A stretch of DNA of 64,000 bases from Mycolicibacterium novocastrense (GCF_001570485.1 NZ_BCTA01000002.1:337915-401914), one strand, 5' to 3'. Counted from the first letter of the stretch, positions 8,829 to 18,063 are shown. Numbers and translations are program-made. Notes: generated from the letters alone by a model not told the origin.

Positions 8829-10883
8829 ATGGATTTCTACTCGGCGTACCGGCACGGCTTCGTCCGCGTCGCCGCATGCACGCACCACACGGCGCTCGCC
8901 GACCCCCGGGCCAACGCCGAATCCGTGCTGCGGTTGGCGCGCGCCTGCCACGACGACAGCGTCGCGCTCGCGGTCTTTCCCGAGCTGACCCTGTCGGGGT
9001 ATTCGATCGAGGACATCGTGATGCAGGATGCGCTGCTCGATGCGGTCGAGGACGCGGTGCTCGACATCGTCGTCGCCTCCGCCGACCTGATGCCGGTCCT
9101 GGTGATCGGCGCTCCGCTGCGCTACCGGCACCGGATCTACAACACGGCCGTCGTGATCCACCGCGGCCGGGTGCTCGGCGTGGTGCCCAAGTCGTACCTG
9201 CCGACGTATCGCGAGTTCTACGAGCGCAGGCAGATGGCACCGGGCGACGATGTGCGCGGCGCGATCCGGATGGGCCGCGGCGGTGAGTGGGCCGACGTTC
9301 CGTTCGGGCCCGATCTGTTGTTCACCGCGACCGACCTGCCCGGTTTCGTGTTGCACGTCGAGATCTGCGAGGACATGTTCGTGCCGATCCCGCCGAGCGC
9401 GTCGGCCGCCCTTGCCGGCGCCACGGTGTTGGCGAACCTGTCGGGAAGCCCGATAACGATCGGGCGCTCGGAAGACCGCTGCCTGTTGGCCCGCTCGGCG
9501 TCGGCGCGCTGCCTGGCCGCCTATGTCTACGCCGCGGCCGGGGAGGGCGAGTCGACCACCGACCTGGCCTGGGACGGCCAGACGATGATCTGGGAGAACG
9601 GCGAATGCCTCGCCCAATCCGAGCGCTTCCCCAAGGGTGAACGACGCTCCGTCGCCGACGTCGATCTGGAATTGCTGCGATCCGAACGCCTCCGGATGGG
9701 CACCTTCGACGACAACCGCAGGCACCACGCGGCATCGACGGACACCTACCGGCGGGTGGAGTTCCAGCTCGATCCACCGACCGGCGATGTCGGGCTGCTT
9801 CGCCACATCGAGCGCTTCCCGTTCGTCCCGTCGGATCCCGAACGGCTGGAACAGGATTGCTATGAGGCCTACAGCATCCAGGTGGCCGGGCTCGAACAAC
9901 GCCTGCGGGCCCTGGACTTTCCCAAGATCGTGCTCGGGCTGTCCGGAGGACTGGACTCGACGCACGCCTTGATCGTCGCCGCGCGGGCAATGGACCGCGA
10001 ACAGCGCCCGCGCAGTGACATTCTCGCGTTCACGATGCCCGGATTCGCGACAGGGGAGAGGACCAAGGGCAACGCCGAGCGGTTGGCCGAGGCGCTGGGG
10101 GTGACGTTCACCGAACTCGACATCAGCTCCACAGCGGAGTTGATGCTTACGAACATCGACCACCCGTTCGGCCGCGGCGAGAAGGTCTACGACGTCACAT
10201 TCGAAAACGTGCAGGCCGGGTTGCGCACCGATTACCTGTTCCGCCTGGCCAATCAACGCGGAGGAATCGTGTTGGGCACCGGCGACCTGTCGGAACTCGC
10301 GCTGGGGTGGTCGACGTACGGCGTGGGCGATCAGATGTCGCACTACAACGTCAACGGTGGTGTTCCGAAGACGTTGATCCAGCACCTCATTCGCTGGGTG
10401 ATCTCGTCGGGGCAGTTCGACGACAGGGTCAACGAGGTGCTGCAGTCGGTGCTCGACACCGAGATCTCGCCGGAGCTGGTACCGGCCGGTGAGGACGAGG
10501 AGATCCAGAGCAGCGAGTCCAAGGTCGGCCCTTATGTGCTGCAGGACTTTTCGCTGTTTCAGGTGCTGCGCTTCGGGTTCCGGCCGTCGAAGGTCGCGTT
10601 TCTGGCCTGGCACGCCTGGAGCGATCCACAACGCGGCCAGTGGCCGACCGGGTACCCCGAATCCAAGCGACCGTCATACTCGCTCAAGGAGATCCGGCAC
10701 TGGCTGCAGGTGTTCGCCCAGCGGTACTACTCGTTCGCCCAGTTCAAGCGGTCGGCAGTGCCGAATGGGCCGAAGGTGTCGCACGGTGGATCGCTCTCGC
10801 CGCGCGGTGACTGGCGGGCGCCCTCGGACATGTCGGCCCGCACCTGGCTCGACGAGATCGAGCGCGAGATCCCCGAAGACTAG
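8829..10883 (+). CDS. nadE: Glutamine-dependent NAD+ synthetase
   Basis: Converts nicotinate adenine dinucleotide to NAD+ using glutamine. The 684 residues contain an N-terminal nitrilase-type glutaminase domain (Glu in FPELTLSGYS, Lys in PKSYLPTYREFYERR, Cys in HVEICEDMF) and a C-terminal ATP-pyrophosphatase synthetase domain (LGLSGGLDSTHAL; GTGDLSELALGWSTYG). Length and sequence agree closely with M. tuberculosis NadE (Rv2438c). The start gives MDFYSAYRHGFVRVAACTHH, matching the known N-terminus. Its stop overlaps the stop of the convergent methyltransferase gene by 3 bp (10881-10882 shared). Confidence 0.98.
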   Translation: MDFYSAYRHGFVRVAACTHHTALADPRANAESVLRLARACHDDSVALAVFPELTLSGYSIEDIVMQDALLDAVEDAVLDIVVASADLMPVLVIGAPLRYRHRIYNTAVVIHRGRVLGVVPKSYLPTYREFYERRQMAPGDDVRGAIRMGRGGEWADVPFGPDLLFTATDLPGFVLHVEICEDMFVPIPPSASAALAGATVLANLSGSPITIGRSEDRCLLARSASARCLAAYVYAAAGEGESTTDLAWDGQTMIWENGECLAQSERFPKGERRSVADVDLELLRSERLRMGTFDDNRRHHAASTDTYRRVEFQLDPPTGDVGLLRHIERFPFVPSDPERLEQDCYEAYSIQVAGLEQRLRALDFPKIVLGLSGGLDSTHALIVAARAMDREQRPRSDILAFTMPGFATGERTKGNAERLAEALGVTFTELDISSTAELMLTNIDHPFGRGEKVYDVTFENVQAGLRTDYLFRLANQRGGIVLGTGDLSELALGWSTYGVGDQMSHYNVNGGVPKTLIQHLIRWVISSGQFDDRVNEVLQSVLDTEISPELVPAGEDEEIQSSESKVGPYVLQDFSLFQVLRFGFRPSKVAFLAWHAWSDPQRGQWPTGYPESKRPSYSLKEIRHWLQVFAQRYYSFAQFKRSAVPNGPKVSHGGSLSPRGDWRAPSDMSARTWLDEIEREIPED

Positions 10884-11497
10884 CGCCGTCCGATGCCGGG
10901 GAGGAATCGGCCGACGGTTGCGAGGTAGTCGCGGTAGGCGTCGCCGTGCACGGTGAGCAGATACGGCTCCTCGACGACACGAACCTGTGTCTGGATCGTC
11001 GCGATCAGCAGTACGAAACCGATCACCGCGACGAGATTCGGTGTGATCAGCGCGATTCCGAAGCCGAAGACCATCATCGCGGTGAAGATCGGGTTGCGCA
11101 CCCAGCCGAATACGCCGCGGCGCACCAACGTCGTCCTCTCACTGGCGTCGACCCCGATGCGCCACGAGTCACCCATGTCGATCTGCGCGTAGAGCGTTGC
11201 GGCGATGCCGGCCACCGCGATCGCGATGCCGGCGACGTTCACCCACGTTCGATCCAGCGGCGCCAACGGAGCGATGACGCCGACCAGTTGCAGTATCGGG
11301 GCGAACAGCGCGGCGCCCATCGACACGATGAACCCCACGCCGGCGAACCACTCGAGTGACAACGGCCGGCCGCTGATGCCCCGAAAGCCGGTCGATCCGG
11401 TGCGGCGCTTCTGTTGCCAACTGCGCCAACCGAATCCGAGAATGGCGAACACCACGAACAGGGCGATGGCGACAATCGGCATGGTTATTCCCTTCAT
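10880..11497 (-). CDS. Isoprenylcysteine carboxyl methyltransferase (ICMT)-like membrane protein
   Basis: A 205-residue integral membrane protein with four or five hydrophobic segments (AIALFVVFAILGFGW; FAGVGFIVSMGAALF; VNVAGIAIAVAGIAATLY; NPIFTAMMVFGFGIAL) and the conserved C-terminal ICMT/PEMT region: GVFGWVRNPIF, then RVVEEPYLLTVHGDAYRDYL. In this superfamily that region binds S-adenosylmethionine. The start ATG at 11497 overlaps the transporter stop (ATGA), placing it third in an ArsR-CDF-ICMT operon. No CaaX-type prenylated substrate is expected in bacteria, so the methyl acceptor is unknown; a lipid or metal-related substrate is possible. Confidence 0.82.
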   Translation of the reverse strand: MKGITMPIVAIALFVVFAILGFGWRSWQQKRRTGSTGFRGISGRPLSLEWFAGVGFIVSMGAALFAPILQLVGVIAPLAPLDRTWVNVAGIAIAVAGIAATLYAQIDMGDSWRIGVDASERTTLVRRGVFGWVRNPIFTAMMVFGFGIALITPNLVAVIGFVLLIATIQTQVRVVEEPYLLTVHGDAYRDYLATVGRFLPGIGRR

Positions 11498-12105
11498 GTG
11501 CAGCAGGGGTCACCGCGCCACGCCTCGACCCCTTCGCGGACCGCGATCACCGCGATCCCGAGGGCGGCGACCGGGTCGGCCCACGACCAGCCGAACAGGC
11601 CGTTGAGAACCAGGCCGGCCAGCACTATCGCCGACAGATAGGCGCACAGCAGTGTCTGTTTCGAGTCGGCGACCGCAGATGTCGACCCGAACTCGCGACC
11701 GGCCCGCCGCTGCGCCAACGACAGCACCGGCATGATCACCAGGCTCAGCGCGGCCAGCACGATGCCGACGACGGAGGGCGCGGCCTCACTCCGGCCGGTC
11801 AACGTCAGCACCGCGTCGGCGGCGACGTACGCGGCGAGTGCGAAGAACGAGAACGCGATGAATCGCAGCGCGGCCTTCTCCCGCGTCTCGGGATCGCGTG
11901 CGGAGAACTGCCATGCGACGGCCGCCGCGGAGGAGACCTCGACGATCGAATCCAAGCCGAACCCGACCAGCGCCGACGACGACACCCGGGCGCCCTCGGC
12001 CAGTGCGACGATCGCCTCGAGGACGTTGTAGGTGATCGTGGCCGCCACGAGCCAGCGGATCCGGCGCGCCAGCACCGTGCGGCGGGTTTCGCTCGGGGCG
12101 GCCAT
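11494..12105 (-). CDS. CDF-family cation efflux transporter (short form)
   Basis: A 203-residue membrane protein with about six predicted membrane segments and the CDF family residues in TM2 (GFGLDSIVEVSSA) and TM5 (AVADSKQTLLCAY), which line the cation path. It lacks the cytoplasmic C-terminal domain of canonical, roughly 300-residue CDF proteins and ends in GDPCCT, a possible metal-binding tail. The ATG (12105) shares one base with the stop of the upstream ArsR gene. The context of a metalloregulator with the CxxxC helix suggests export of a thiophilic metal such as Cd, Pb, Zn or Co; the specific ion cannot be read from the sequence. Confidence 0.88.
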   Translation of the reverse strand: MAAPSETRRTVLARRIRWLVAATITYNVLEAIVALAEGARVSSSALVGFGLDSIVEVSSAAAVAWQFSARDPETREKAALRFIAFSFFALAAYVAADAVLTLTGRSEAAPSVVGIVLAALSLVIMPVLSLAQRRAGREFGSTSAVADSKQTLLCAYLSAIVLAGLVLNGLFGWSWADPVAALGIAVIAVREGVEAWRGDPCCT

Positions 12106-12434
12106 CAGCAGCAGGCGTCGTCGGCGGCGGCCGGACAGCAGGCCGGGTCCACCTCGAGCACCAGACCGACCAGGTCGTCGAGCGCGTGGGCGATGCGCTC
12201 ATCGGCGAGTTCGTAGCGGCTGCGCCGGCCCTCCGGCTGCGCGGTCACCAGACCGCAGCCACGCAGGCATGCCAGGTGGTTGGACAGGATCTGGCGGGAT
12301 ACGCCGATCTTGTCGGCCAGCTCTGACGGATAGCCGGGGCCGTCGCGCAGGATCAGCAGGATCTCGGCCCGCGTCGGATCGGACAGGGCACAACCGAACC
12401 GCGACAGCGCATCGCTGCGAGTGACCGTCTGCAT
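12105..12434 (-). CDS. ArsR/SmtB-family metalloregulator, CmtR-like
   Basis: A 109-residue winged-helix repressor. The recognition region reads GVSRQILSNHLACLRGCGLV: the CLRGC pair corresponds to the Cys57/Cys61 Cd(II)/Pb(II) site of M. tuberculosis CmtR. A Cys-rich tail (DPACCPAAADDACC) could supply further ligands. It is the first gene of an operon with a CDF transporter and an ICMT-like protein. It is probably autoregulated: a perfect 8-bp inverted repeat covers the start codon (12427-12443). The -10 region cannot be assigned with confidence. Confidence 0.93.
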   Translation of the reverse strand: MQTVTRSDALSRFGCALSDPTRAEILLILRDGPGYPSELADKIGVSRQILSNHLACLRGCGLVTAQPEGRRSRYELADERIAHALDDLVGLVLEVDPACCPAAADDACC

Positions 12435-12443
12435 GATGCAGAC
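12427..12443. promoter_or_regulatory. Palindrome over the ArsR start codon, candidate operator
   Basis: GTCTGCAT (12427-12434) and ATGCAGAC (12436-12443) form a perfect 8-bp inverted repeat with one central base. The left arm contains the start codon of the ArsR-type gene. ArsR-family operators are short imperfect palindromes near the transcription start, so this is a candidate autoregulatory site. A chance palindrome over a coding start cannot be excluded. Confidence 0.45.
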
Positions 12444-12498
12444 AGTACATCACAGGCTGTATTCAGCCAACGCTGAACTCTAACCCTCGCCCCTTCTG

Positions 12499-12549
12499 CG
12501 ATTTGTGAAGCCGCACCGGCGCTCACCGCCGGTGCGGCTCCACAAATCG
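12499..12549. terminator. 23-bp hairpin (one mismatch), probable terminator
   Basis: Arms 12499-12521 and 12527-12549 pair over 23 bp with a single mismatch and a 5-nt loop (CTCAC). The hairpin begins 5 bp beyond the stop of the enoyl-CoA hydratase gene (minus) and lies before the ArsR operon promoter. GC-rich and without a U-tract, it fits a mycobacterial intrinsic terminator or a processed 3' end for the ribokinase-hydratase transcript. Confidence 0.72.
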
Positions 12550-12553
12550 ACCC

Positions 12554-13390
12554 TCAGAGGCGGCCGTCGATGCGCAGATCCGGGTGCACCCAGTCCGGGG
12601 ACCGGCGCTCCTTGAACGCCATGAAGCCCTCGATCGACTCGGGCGCGCCCAGGCTGGCCTGCATACCGATGCGGTCGTAGAGGCCGATGTAGTTGTCCAG
12701 GCTCGACTTGACGACGGTCCGGGCCGCGGGCGCGGTACGGCAGCATTGGGCCAGCACCTCGCGAGCCGTCTCGGCCAGCTCGTCGTGGGGGACCACCCGC
12801 GCCACCATGCCCCAGTCGTGTGCCTCGGCGGCGGTCAGCGTGCGACCGGTGAACATCAGGTCGCGGGTGCGGACCGGCCCGATCAGCCGGGCCAGCATGT
12901 GGCTGTAGTAGGTGTCGGCGATCCCGCGGTACAGCTCGGGCACCCGGAACGTCGCCCGCTCGCTGACCACGGCGATGTCGGCGCACAGCGCGATCTGCAG
13001 CCCACCGCCCTGGCACAGCCCGTTCACTGCCGCGACGACGGGTTTGGCGGACTGGCGCAGCGTGTCGAACGGCAACGCATCCATGCCCAGCGCCGGGCCG
13101 AACGTCATCCAGTTGTCGGCGCCGCCGCCGCCCATGTCCCCGCCGGGGGCGAAGACGTCGCCGGTGCCCGTGAGCAGCAGCCCGGCGAGGTCGGGGTCGC
13201 TCTCGACATGCTTGACCGCGTACTTGATGCCGAAGTACATCGCGGGCGTCATCGCGTTGCGGGCCTCGGGGCGGTCGAGCCGGCACACCCCGAACGCGCC
13301 CTCGCGGGTGAACTTCAGGAACGGGGTGCCGAGCCAGTCGCCTTCGGGAGGGCGCGGTGCGTCGGTGGTGCTCGGCTGGGTGGTCGTCAT
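12554..13390 (-). CDS. Enoyl-CoA hydratase/isomerase family protein
   Basis: A 278-residue crotonase-fold enzyme acting on acyl-CoA. Family features are RLDRPEARNAMT near the N-terminus, the oxyanion-hole segments TGTGDVFAPGGDM and VNGLCQGGGLQIALCADI, and a C-terminal helical region ending FKERRSPDWVHPD. One of many EchA paralogues in mycobacteria; I cannot assign a number or substrate. The positions of the two catalytic Glu residues of classical hydratases carry neither obvious Glu pair, so another crotonase reaction is possible. The ATG overlaps the ribokinase stop by 4 bp, and the 12499-12549 hairpin follows its stop. Confidence 0.92.
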   Translation of the reverse strand: MTTTQPSTTDAPRPPEGDWLGTPFLKFTREGAFGVCRLDRPEARNAMTPAMYFGIKYAVKHVESDPDLAGLLLTGTGDVFAPGGDMGGGGADNWMTFGPALGMDALPFDTLRQSAKPVVAAVNGLCQGGGLQIALCADIAVVSERATFRVPELYRGIADTYYSHMLARLIGPVRTRDLMFTGRTLTAAEAHDWGMVARVVPHDELAETAREVLAQCCRTAPAARTVVKSSLDNYIGLYDRIGMQASLGAPESIEGFMAFKERRSPDWVHPDLRIDGRL

Positions 13391-14277
13391 AACTGCCTTT
13401 CTGTTGCTCTGTTGGACACAGCGTCGTCAATGGCTTCGGCGTAGGGCGCGCAGTCACCGGCTCCCGCCACGAGCGTCGACAGGGCCGCGGCGGCACATGC
13501 TCGTCGCAGGGCGAGTTCGTGGCCGTCGACCCAGTGCGTGGCGAGCACGCCGGCGAACACGTCACCCGCACCGGTGGTGTCCACGGGGCGCACCGCGGGG
13601 GCGGGGACGCTGAAGCGTTCGCCGTCGCCCAGGTAGCTCGCCCCGCGGGCACCGCGGGTGATCACGAGATGGGGGACCGGCCAGTGCCACGCGCCGGCCT
13701 CGGTCTCGTTGACCACGACCACATCGGCCAACTCGGACAGGGCGAGCAGATCGTGCGGCGGGGCCCCGGCCGGCGAGGCGTTCACGACGACGACCGCGCC
13801 GGCGGCGGACGCGGTCTGCGCGGCGGCGATCGCGGTCCCGATCGGGATCTCCAACTGCAGCAACACCACGTCGCTGTCGGCGATGACGGCGCGGACATCG
13901 GCGGAGTCCACGGACAGGGCGCCGTTGGCGCCCGGCGCGACGACGATCGTGTTCTCCGCCGAGGAGTCCACGGTGATGACGGCCGACCCGCTCGGTCCGG
14001 GCACGGTGACGACGCCGTCGAGTGCGACGCCGTTGGCGCTGAGGTGGTTGCGCAACATCTCCGCCGAGCCGTCGTTTCCGAGCGCGGCGACCAGTCGCAC
14101 CTTTGCGCCCGCCCTGGCCGCCGCGACCGCCTGGTTGCCGCCCTTGCCGCCCGGAGCCATCGACAGACCCGACGCCAGCACCGTCTGGCCGGGTCGGGGC
14201 AGGGTGCGAACGGTGAAAGTCAGATCAGCGTTGACACTGCCGACCACGCATACCCGGCTGCAGTCCCGCGGCGCCAT
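13387..14277 (-). CDS. rbsK: Ribokinase (PfkB family sugar kinase)
   Basis: Phosphorylates D-ribose or a related sugar at the expense of ATP. The 296 residues include the N-terminal substrate-binding segment GSVNADLTFTV, the PfkB signature MAPGGKGGNQAVAAARAGA, and the C-terminal catalytic motif PVDTTGAGDVFAGVLA with the base Asp. ATG at 14277 is chosen because it directly precedes the conserved VVGSVNAD strand; the frame stays open further upstream. It corresponds by sequence and position to M. tuberculosis Rv2436. It is coupled to the downstream enoyl-CoA hydratase and divergent from proA across 74 bp. Confidence 0.92.
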   Translation of the reverse strand: MAPRDCSRVCVVGSVNADLTFTVRTLPRPGQTVLASGLSMAPGGKGGNQAVAAARAGAKVRLVAALGNDGSAEMLRNHLSANGVALDGVVTVPGPSGSAVITVDSSAENTIVVAPGANGALSVDSADVRAVIADSDVVLLQLEIPIGTAIAAAQTASAAGAVVVVNASPAGAPPHDLLALSELADVVVVNETEAGAWHWPVPHLVITRGARGASYLGDGERFSVPAPAVRPVDTTGAGDVFAGVLATHWVDGHELALRRACAAAALSTLVAGAGDCAPYAEAIDDAVSNRATERQL

Positions 14278-14351
14278 GGCTCCCAACGCTAATGCAGGGC
14301 TCCTGCCTGACACGTGTCGAACGCCCGAACCTCGTTCGATACCCTGGATAA

Positions 14352-15608
14352 ATGAGTGTGCAGGCACCCGTCGGCGCTGTGGGCGCCGATCTGCGCCAGC
14401 AGGTGCACGACGCCGCCCGCCGGGCCCGCGCCGCGGCCCGCGCGCTGGCCACCCTGAGTTCGGAAACCAAGAACCGTGCGCTGAACACGGCCGCCGACCA
14501 TGTGCTGATGTCGGCGAGCCGGATCCTCGAGGCGAACGAGCGCGATCTCGACGTCGCCCGTGCCGCAGGCACGCCCGAGGCGATGCTCGATCGGCTCGCG
14601 CTGAACCCGAAGCGGATCGACGGCATCGCCGACGGCCTGCGGCAGGTGTCCCGGCTACCCGATCCGCTCGGGGAGGTGTTGCAGGGCCGCACGCTGCCCA
14701 ACGGTTTGCAGCTGCGCCAGTTGCGGGTGCCGCTCGGCGTCGTCGGAATCGTCTACGAAGGCCGGCCCAACGTGACGGTCGACGCGTTCGGGTTGACGCT
14801 CAAATCCGGCAACGCGGTCCTGCTTCGCGGTAGCTCCTCGGCGGCCAACTCCAACGCCGCACTGGTGAACGCGCTGCGGACGGCACTGGCCACCGAACTG
14901 CTCGAGGTCGACGCCGTGCAGCTGCTGCCCAGCGCCGACCGCGCCAGCGTGACGCACCTGATCCAGGCCCGCGGGCTCGTCGATGTCGTCATCCCCCGCG
15001 GCGGCGCGGGTCTCATCGATGCCGTCGTCCGTGACGCGACGGTGCCGACGATCGAGACCGGTGTCGGCAATTGTCATGTGTACGTGCACGAATCGGCCGA
15101 CCTCGACGTCGCCGAACGGATCCTGCTCAACGCCAAGACCCGTCGACCCAGCGTCTGCAACGCGGCCGAATCGGTACTGGTCGACGCGGCCATCGCCGAC
15201 CGTGCGTTGCCGCGGCTGACCGAGGCGCTGCGGCACGCCGGTGTGACGGTGCACGACAACCCGTCCGACGACGAGTTGCGCGCGGAGTTCCTGTCGATGG
15301 ACATTGCGGTGGCGGTGGTCGACGGTGTCGACGCCGCGATAGACCACATCAATGAGTACGGCACCGGACACACCGAAGCCATCGTCACCACCGATCTGGC
15401 TGCCGCACAACGCTTCACCGACCGCGTCGATGCCGCCGCGGTGATGGTGAACGCATCGACGGCGTTCACCGACGGCGAGCAGTTCGGGTTCGGCGCCGAG
15501 ATCGGCATCTCCACCCAGAAGCTGCACGCCCGCGGACCCATGGGTCTGCCCGAACTGACCTCGACGAAATGGATTGTGTGGGGCGACGGTCACACTCGCC
15601 CCGCCTGA
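14352..15608 (+). CDS. proA: Gamma-glutamyl phosphate reductase (glutamate-5-semialdehyde dehydrogenase)
   Basis: Second enzyme of proline biosynthesis, reducing gamma-glutamyl phosphate with NADPH. The 418 residues are the normal length, with the aldehyde dehydrogenase-like fold, [19 protein letters not shown], the segment [12 protein letters not shown], the catalytic Cys in [13 protein letters not shown], and the terminal [16 protein letters not shown]. The promoter region shared with rbsK contains TCGAACG...CGTTCGA (14317-14339), an inverted repeat whose spacing does not fit the mycobacterial LexA box. No ribosome site is evident and transcription may start close to the ATG. Confidence 0.97.
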   Translation: MSVQAPVGAVGADLRQQVHDAARRARAAARALATLSSETKNRALNTAADHVLMSASRILEANERDLDVARAAGTPEAMLDRLALNPKRIDGIADGLRQVSRLPDPLGEVLQGRTLPNGLQLRQLRVPLGVVGIVYEGRPNVTVDAFGLTLKSGNAVLLRGSSSAANSNAALVNALRTALATELLEVDAVQLLPSADRASVTHLIQARGLVDVVIPRGGAGLIDAVVRDATVPTIETGVGNCHVYVHESADLDVAERILLNAKTRRPSVCNAAESVLVDAAIADRALPRLTEALRHAGVTVHDNPSDDELRAEFLSMDIAVAVVDGVDAAIDHINEYGTGHTEAIVTTDLAAAQRFTDRVDAAAVMVNASTAFTDGEQFGFGAEIGISTQKLHARGPMGLPELTSTKWIVWGDGHTRPA

Positions 15609-15624
15609 GCAGGAGAACTCCCCG

Positions 15625-15660
15625 ATGAGCACTTGCGTGAACAGAATTGAAGCCTTGTGA
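15625..15660 (+). CDS. Upstream short ORF MSTCVNRIEAL, overlapping moxR start
   Basis: Eleven codons plus stop, preceded by a strong ribosome site (AGGAGA, 15611-15616, 8 nt spacing). The stop TGA (15658-15660) overlaps the GTG start of the MoxR gene at 15657, while MoxR itself has no ribosome site. MoxR translation may therefore depend on ribosomes terminating here. The first 14 bases closely match the start of a second short ORF at 32053-32085 that also overlaps the next gene's start. Peptide production is not demonstrated. Confidence 0.45.
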   Translation: MSTCVNRIEAL

Positions 15661-16532
15661 GTGTCCCCGCGCGCCCAGCGCCGCTCTTCGCTGACATCGA
15701 AGATGTCGGCAGGCGACTCGCAGAAACCGGCTATCTTCCCGACACCGCAACCGCCACAGCGGTTTTCCTGGCCGATCGGTTGGGCAAGCCGTTGTTGGTG
15801 GAAGGGCCCGCGGGGGTCGGCAAGACCGAACTGGCCCGCGCCGTCGCGCAATCGACGGGTTCGGGTCTGGTGCGGTTGCAGTGCTACGAAGGCGTCGACG
15901 AGGCCCGTGCCCTCTACGAGTGGAACCACGCCAAGCAGATCCTGCGGATCCAAGCCGGTCATGGCGACTGGGACCAGACCCGCGACGACGTGTTCTCCGA
16001 GGAGTTCCTGCTCTCGCGCCCGCTGCTGACCGCGATCCGGCGCACCGAGCCGACCGTGCTGCTGATCGACGAGACCGACAAGGCCGACATCGAGATCGAA
16101 GGCCTGCTGCTGGAGGTGCTCTCGGACTTCGCGGTGACCGTCCCGGAGCTGGGCACGATCTCCGCGGAGCGACCGCCGTTCGTCGTGCTGACGTCCAACG
16201 CCACCCGGGAGCTGTCCGAGGCGCTCAAACGTCGCTGCCTGTTCCTGCACATCGACTTTCCCGATCCCGACCTGGAACGGCGGATCCTGCTGTCCCGGGT
16301 GCCCGAGTTGCCCGAGCGCCTGGCCGACGAACTGGTCAAGATCATCGGCGTGCTGCGCGGGATGCAGCTCAAGAAGCTGCCCTCGGTGGCCGAGACGATC
16401 GACTGGGGACGCACGATCCTTGCCCTGGGCCTGGACACCATCGACGACGCGACCATCGCGGCCACCCTCGGGGTGGTGCTCAAACATCAGTCGGATCAGA
16501 TCAAGGCGTCCGGCGAGCTGAGGCTCAACTGA
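15657..16532 (+). CDS. MoxR-family AAA+ ATPase
   Basis: A 291-residue AAA+ ATPase with Walker A in EGPAGVGKTELA, Walker B in LLIDETDKAD, and sensor and arginine-finger regions (LTSNATRELSEALKRRC). MoxR proteins act as chaperone-like partners of VWA-domain proteins, typically to insert metal cofactors or mature enzymes. Here the VWA partner follows 1 bp after its stop. The start GTG at 15657 gives MSVPARPAP and overlaps a short upstream ORF. The pair corresponds to the M. tuberculosis genes I know as Rv2426c and Rv2425c. No dedicated client enzyme is adjacent. Confidence 0.93.
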   Translation: MSVPARPAPLFADIEDVGRRLAETGYLPDTATATAVFLADRLGKPLLVEGPAGVGKTELARAVAQSTGSGLVRLQCYEGVDEARALYEWNHAKQILRIQAGHGDWDQTRDDVFSEEFLLSRPLLTAIRRTEPTVLLIDETDKADIEIEGLLLEVLSDFAVTVPELGTISAERPPFVVLTSNATRELSEALKRRCLFLHIDFPDPDLERRILLSRVPELPERLADELVKIIGVLRGMQLKKLPSVAETIDWGRTILALGLDTIDDATIAATLGVVLKHQSDQIKASGELRLN

Positions 16533-16533
16533 C

Positions 16534-17982
16534 ATGGCCGTCCGCCGGACCCGACCGCCGCGGCCGCTGGCGCCGCACGGCCTGCCCGGTCATCTCGTCG
16601 GGTTCGTCGAAGCGCTACGGGCGCAGGGTATCTCGGTAGGTCCGTCGGAGACCGTCGACGCCGGGCGGGTGCTCTCGGTGCTGGGGCTTACCGACCGCGA
16701 CGCGTTGCGCGAGGGCATCGCGTGCGCAGTGTTGCGTCGTCCCGACCACCGCGACACCTACGACGCGATGTTCGACCTGTGGTTCCCCGCCGCGCTGGGT
16801 GCCAGGACGATCCTGGTCGAGGACGACGACGACACCGACACCGACGAGCCGGGCCTGCCGCCCGAAGACATCGAGGCGATGCGCGCGGCGCTGCTGGACA
16901 TGCTGGCCGAGAACCAGGATCTGGCCAACCTCGACGAGCGGATGGCCGCGATGATCGCTCAGATCGTCGAGGCGTACGGCAGGTACAACTCCAGTCGGGG
17001 CCCGTCGTATTCGTCGTATCAGGCGCTCAAGTCGATGAACCTCGACGACCTCGAGGGCCGGCTGCTGGCCGGTCTGCTCGCACCCTACGGCGACGAGCCC
17101 ACGCCCACCCAGGAGCAGATCGCCAAAGCCCTTGCCGCGCAGCGCATCAACCAGCTGCGCAAGATGGTCGAGGCCGAAACCAAACGGCGCACCGCCGAGC
17201 AGCTCGGCCGTGACCACGTGCAGATGTACGGGGTGCCTCAGCTGACCGAGAACGTGGAGTTCCTGCGCGCCTCGGGTGAGCAACTGCGCCAGATGCGCAA
17301 GGTCGTGCAGCCGCTCGCGCGCACGTTGGCGACCCGGCTGGCCGCGCGGCGACGGCGGTCGCGGGCCGGTGAGATCGACCTGCGCAAGACGCTGCGCAAA
17401 TCCATGTCCACCGGTGGGGTGCCGATCGACGTCGTGCTCAAGAAGCCCCATCCGGCGCGGCCCGAGCTGGTGGTGTTGTGCGACGTGTCCGGATCGGTCG
17501 CCGGCTTCAGCCACTTCACGCTGCTGCTGGTGCACGCGCTGCGCCAGCAGTTCAGCAGGGTTCGCGTCTTTGCCTTCATCGACACCACCGACGAGGTCAC
17601 CGAGCTGTTCGGCCCGGATGCCGACCTGGCGGTCGCGGTGCAGCGCATCACCCGCGAGGCGGGGGTGTACACGCGCGACGGGCACTCCGACTACGGCCAC
17701 GCGTTCGTGTCGTTCATGGACCGCTGGCCCAACGTGCTGTCGCCGCGCAGCGCGCTGCTGATCCTCGGCGACGCCCGCAACAACTACCGCAACCCGGAGA
17801 TCGAGCTGCTGGCGCACATGGTCAACTCGAGCAGGCACGCGCACTGGCTGAACCCCGAACCGCGACACCTGTGGGGCAGCGGCGACTCGGCGGTGCCGCG
17901 CTACTCCGACGTCATCACCATGCACGAATGCCGCTCGGCCAAGCAGCTCGCCTCGGTGATCGACCAGTTGCTACCGGTCTGA
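16534..17982 (+). CDS. VWA-domain protein, CoxE-like, MoxR partner
   Basis: A 482-residue protein. The N-terminal half is helical and charged, with an acidic run [13 protein letters not shown] near residue 95. The C-terminal half is a von Willebrand factor A domain with the MIDAS motif DVSGSVAGF, followed by VHALRQQF and FIDTTDEV. This is the CoxE/YehP-like arrangement whose genes pair with moxR-type ATPases. It starts one base after the MoxR stop, with no separate promoter visible. The 89-bp gap to nadD has a TAAGCT -10 candidate near its end. Confidence 0.92.
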   Translation: MAVRRTRPPRPLAPHGLPGHLVGFVEALRAQGISVGPSETVDAGRVLSVLGLTDRDALREGIACAVLRRPDHRDTYDAMFDLWFPAALGARTILVEDDDDTDTDEPGLPPEDIEAMRAALLDMLAENQDLANLDERMAAMIAQIVEAYGRYNSSRGPSYSSYQALKSMNLDDLEGRLLAGLLAPYGDEPTPTQEQIAKALAAQRINQLRKMVEAETKRRTAEQLGRDHVQMYGVPQLTENVEFLRASGEQLRQMRKVVQPLARTLATRLAARRRRSRAGEIDLRKTLRKSMSTGGVPIDVVLKKPHPARPELVVLCDVSGSVAGFSHFTLLLVHALRQQFSRVRVFAFIDTTDEVTELFGPDADLAVAVQRITREAGVYTRDGHSDYGHAFVSFMDRWPNVLSPRSALLILGDARNNYRNPEIELLAHMVNSSRHAHWLNPEPRHLWGSGDSAVPRYSDVITMHECRSAKQLASVIDQLLPV

Positions 17983-18057
17983 CTACCGCCGAACGTGGGT
18001 TACCCGCACGCCCTGGCGGCCCGAACCGTGACGCGAGCCCCCACTCGGCGCGAGAAG

Positions 18058-18063
18058 TAAGCT
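18058..18063 (+). promoter_or_regulatory. -10 box for nadD operon
   Basis: TAAGCT fits the mycobacterial TANNNT consensus. Eight bases separate it from the nadD ATG at 18072, so transcription would start at or just before the start codon. No convincing -35 element is present. Confidence 0.5.

Noticed and set aside
14317..14339. TCGAACG...CGTTCGA inverted repeat before proA, resembling an SOS (LexA) box
   Set aside because: The mycobacterial LexA box is TCGAAC-N4-GTTCGA. Here the outer arms are 11 nt apart and the inner CGAAC/GTTCG pair is 3 nt apart, and neither flanking gene is a DNA-damage gene.
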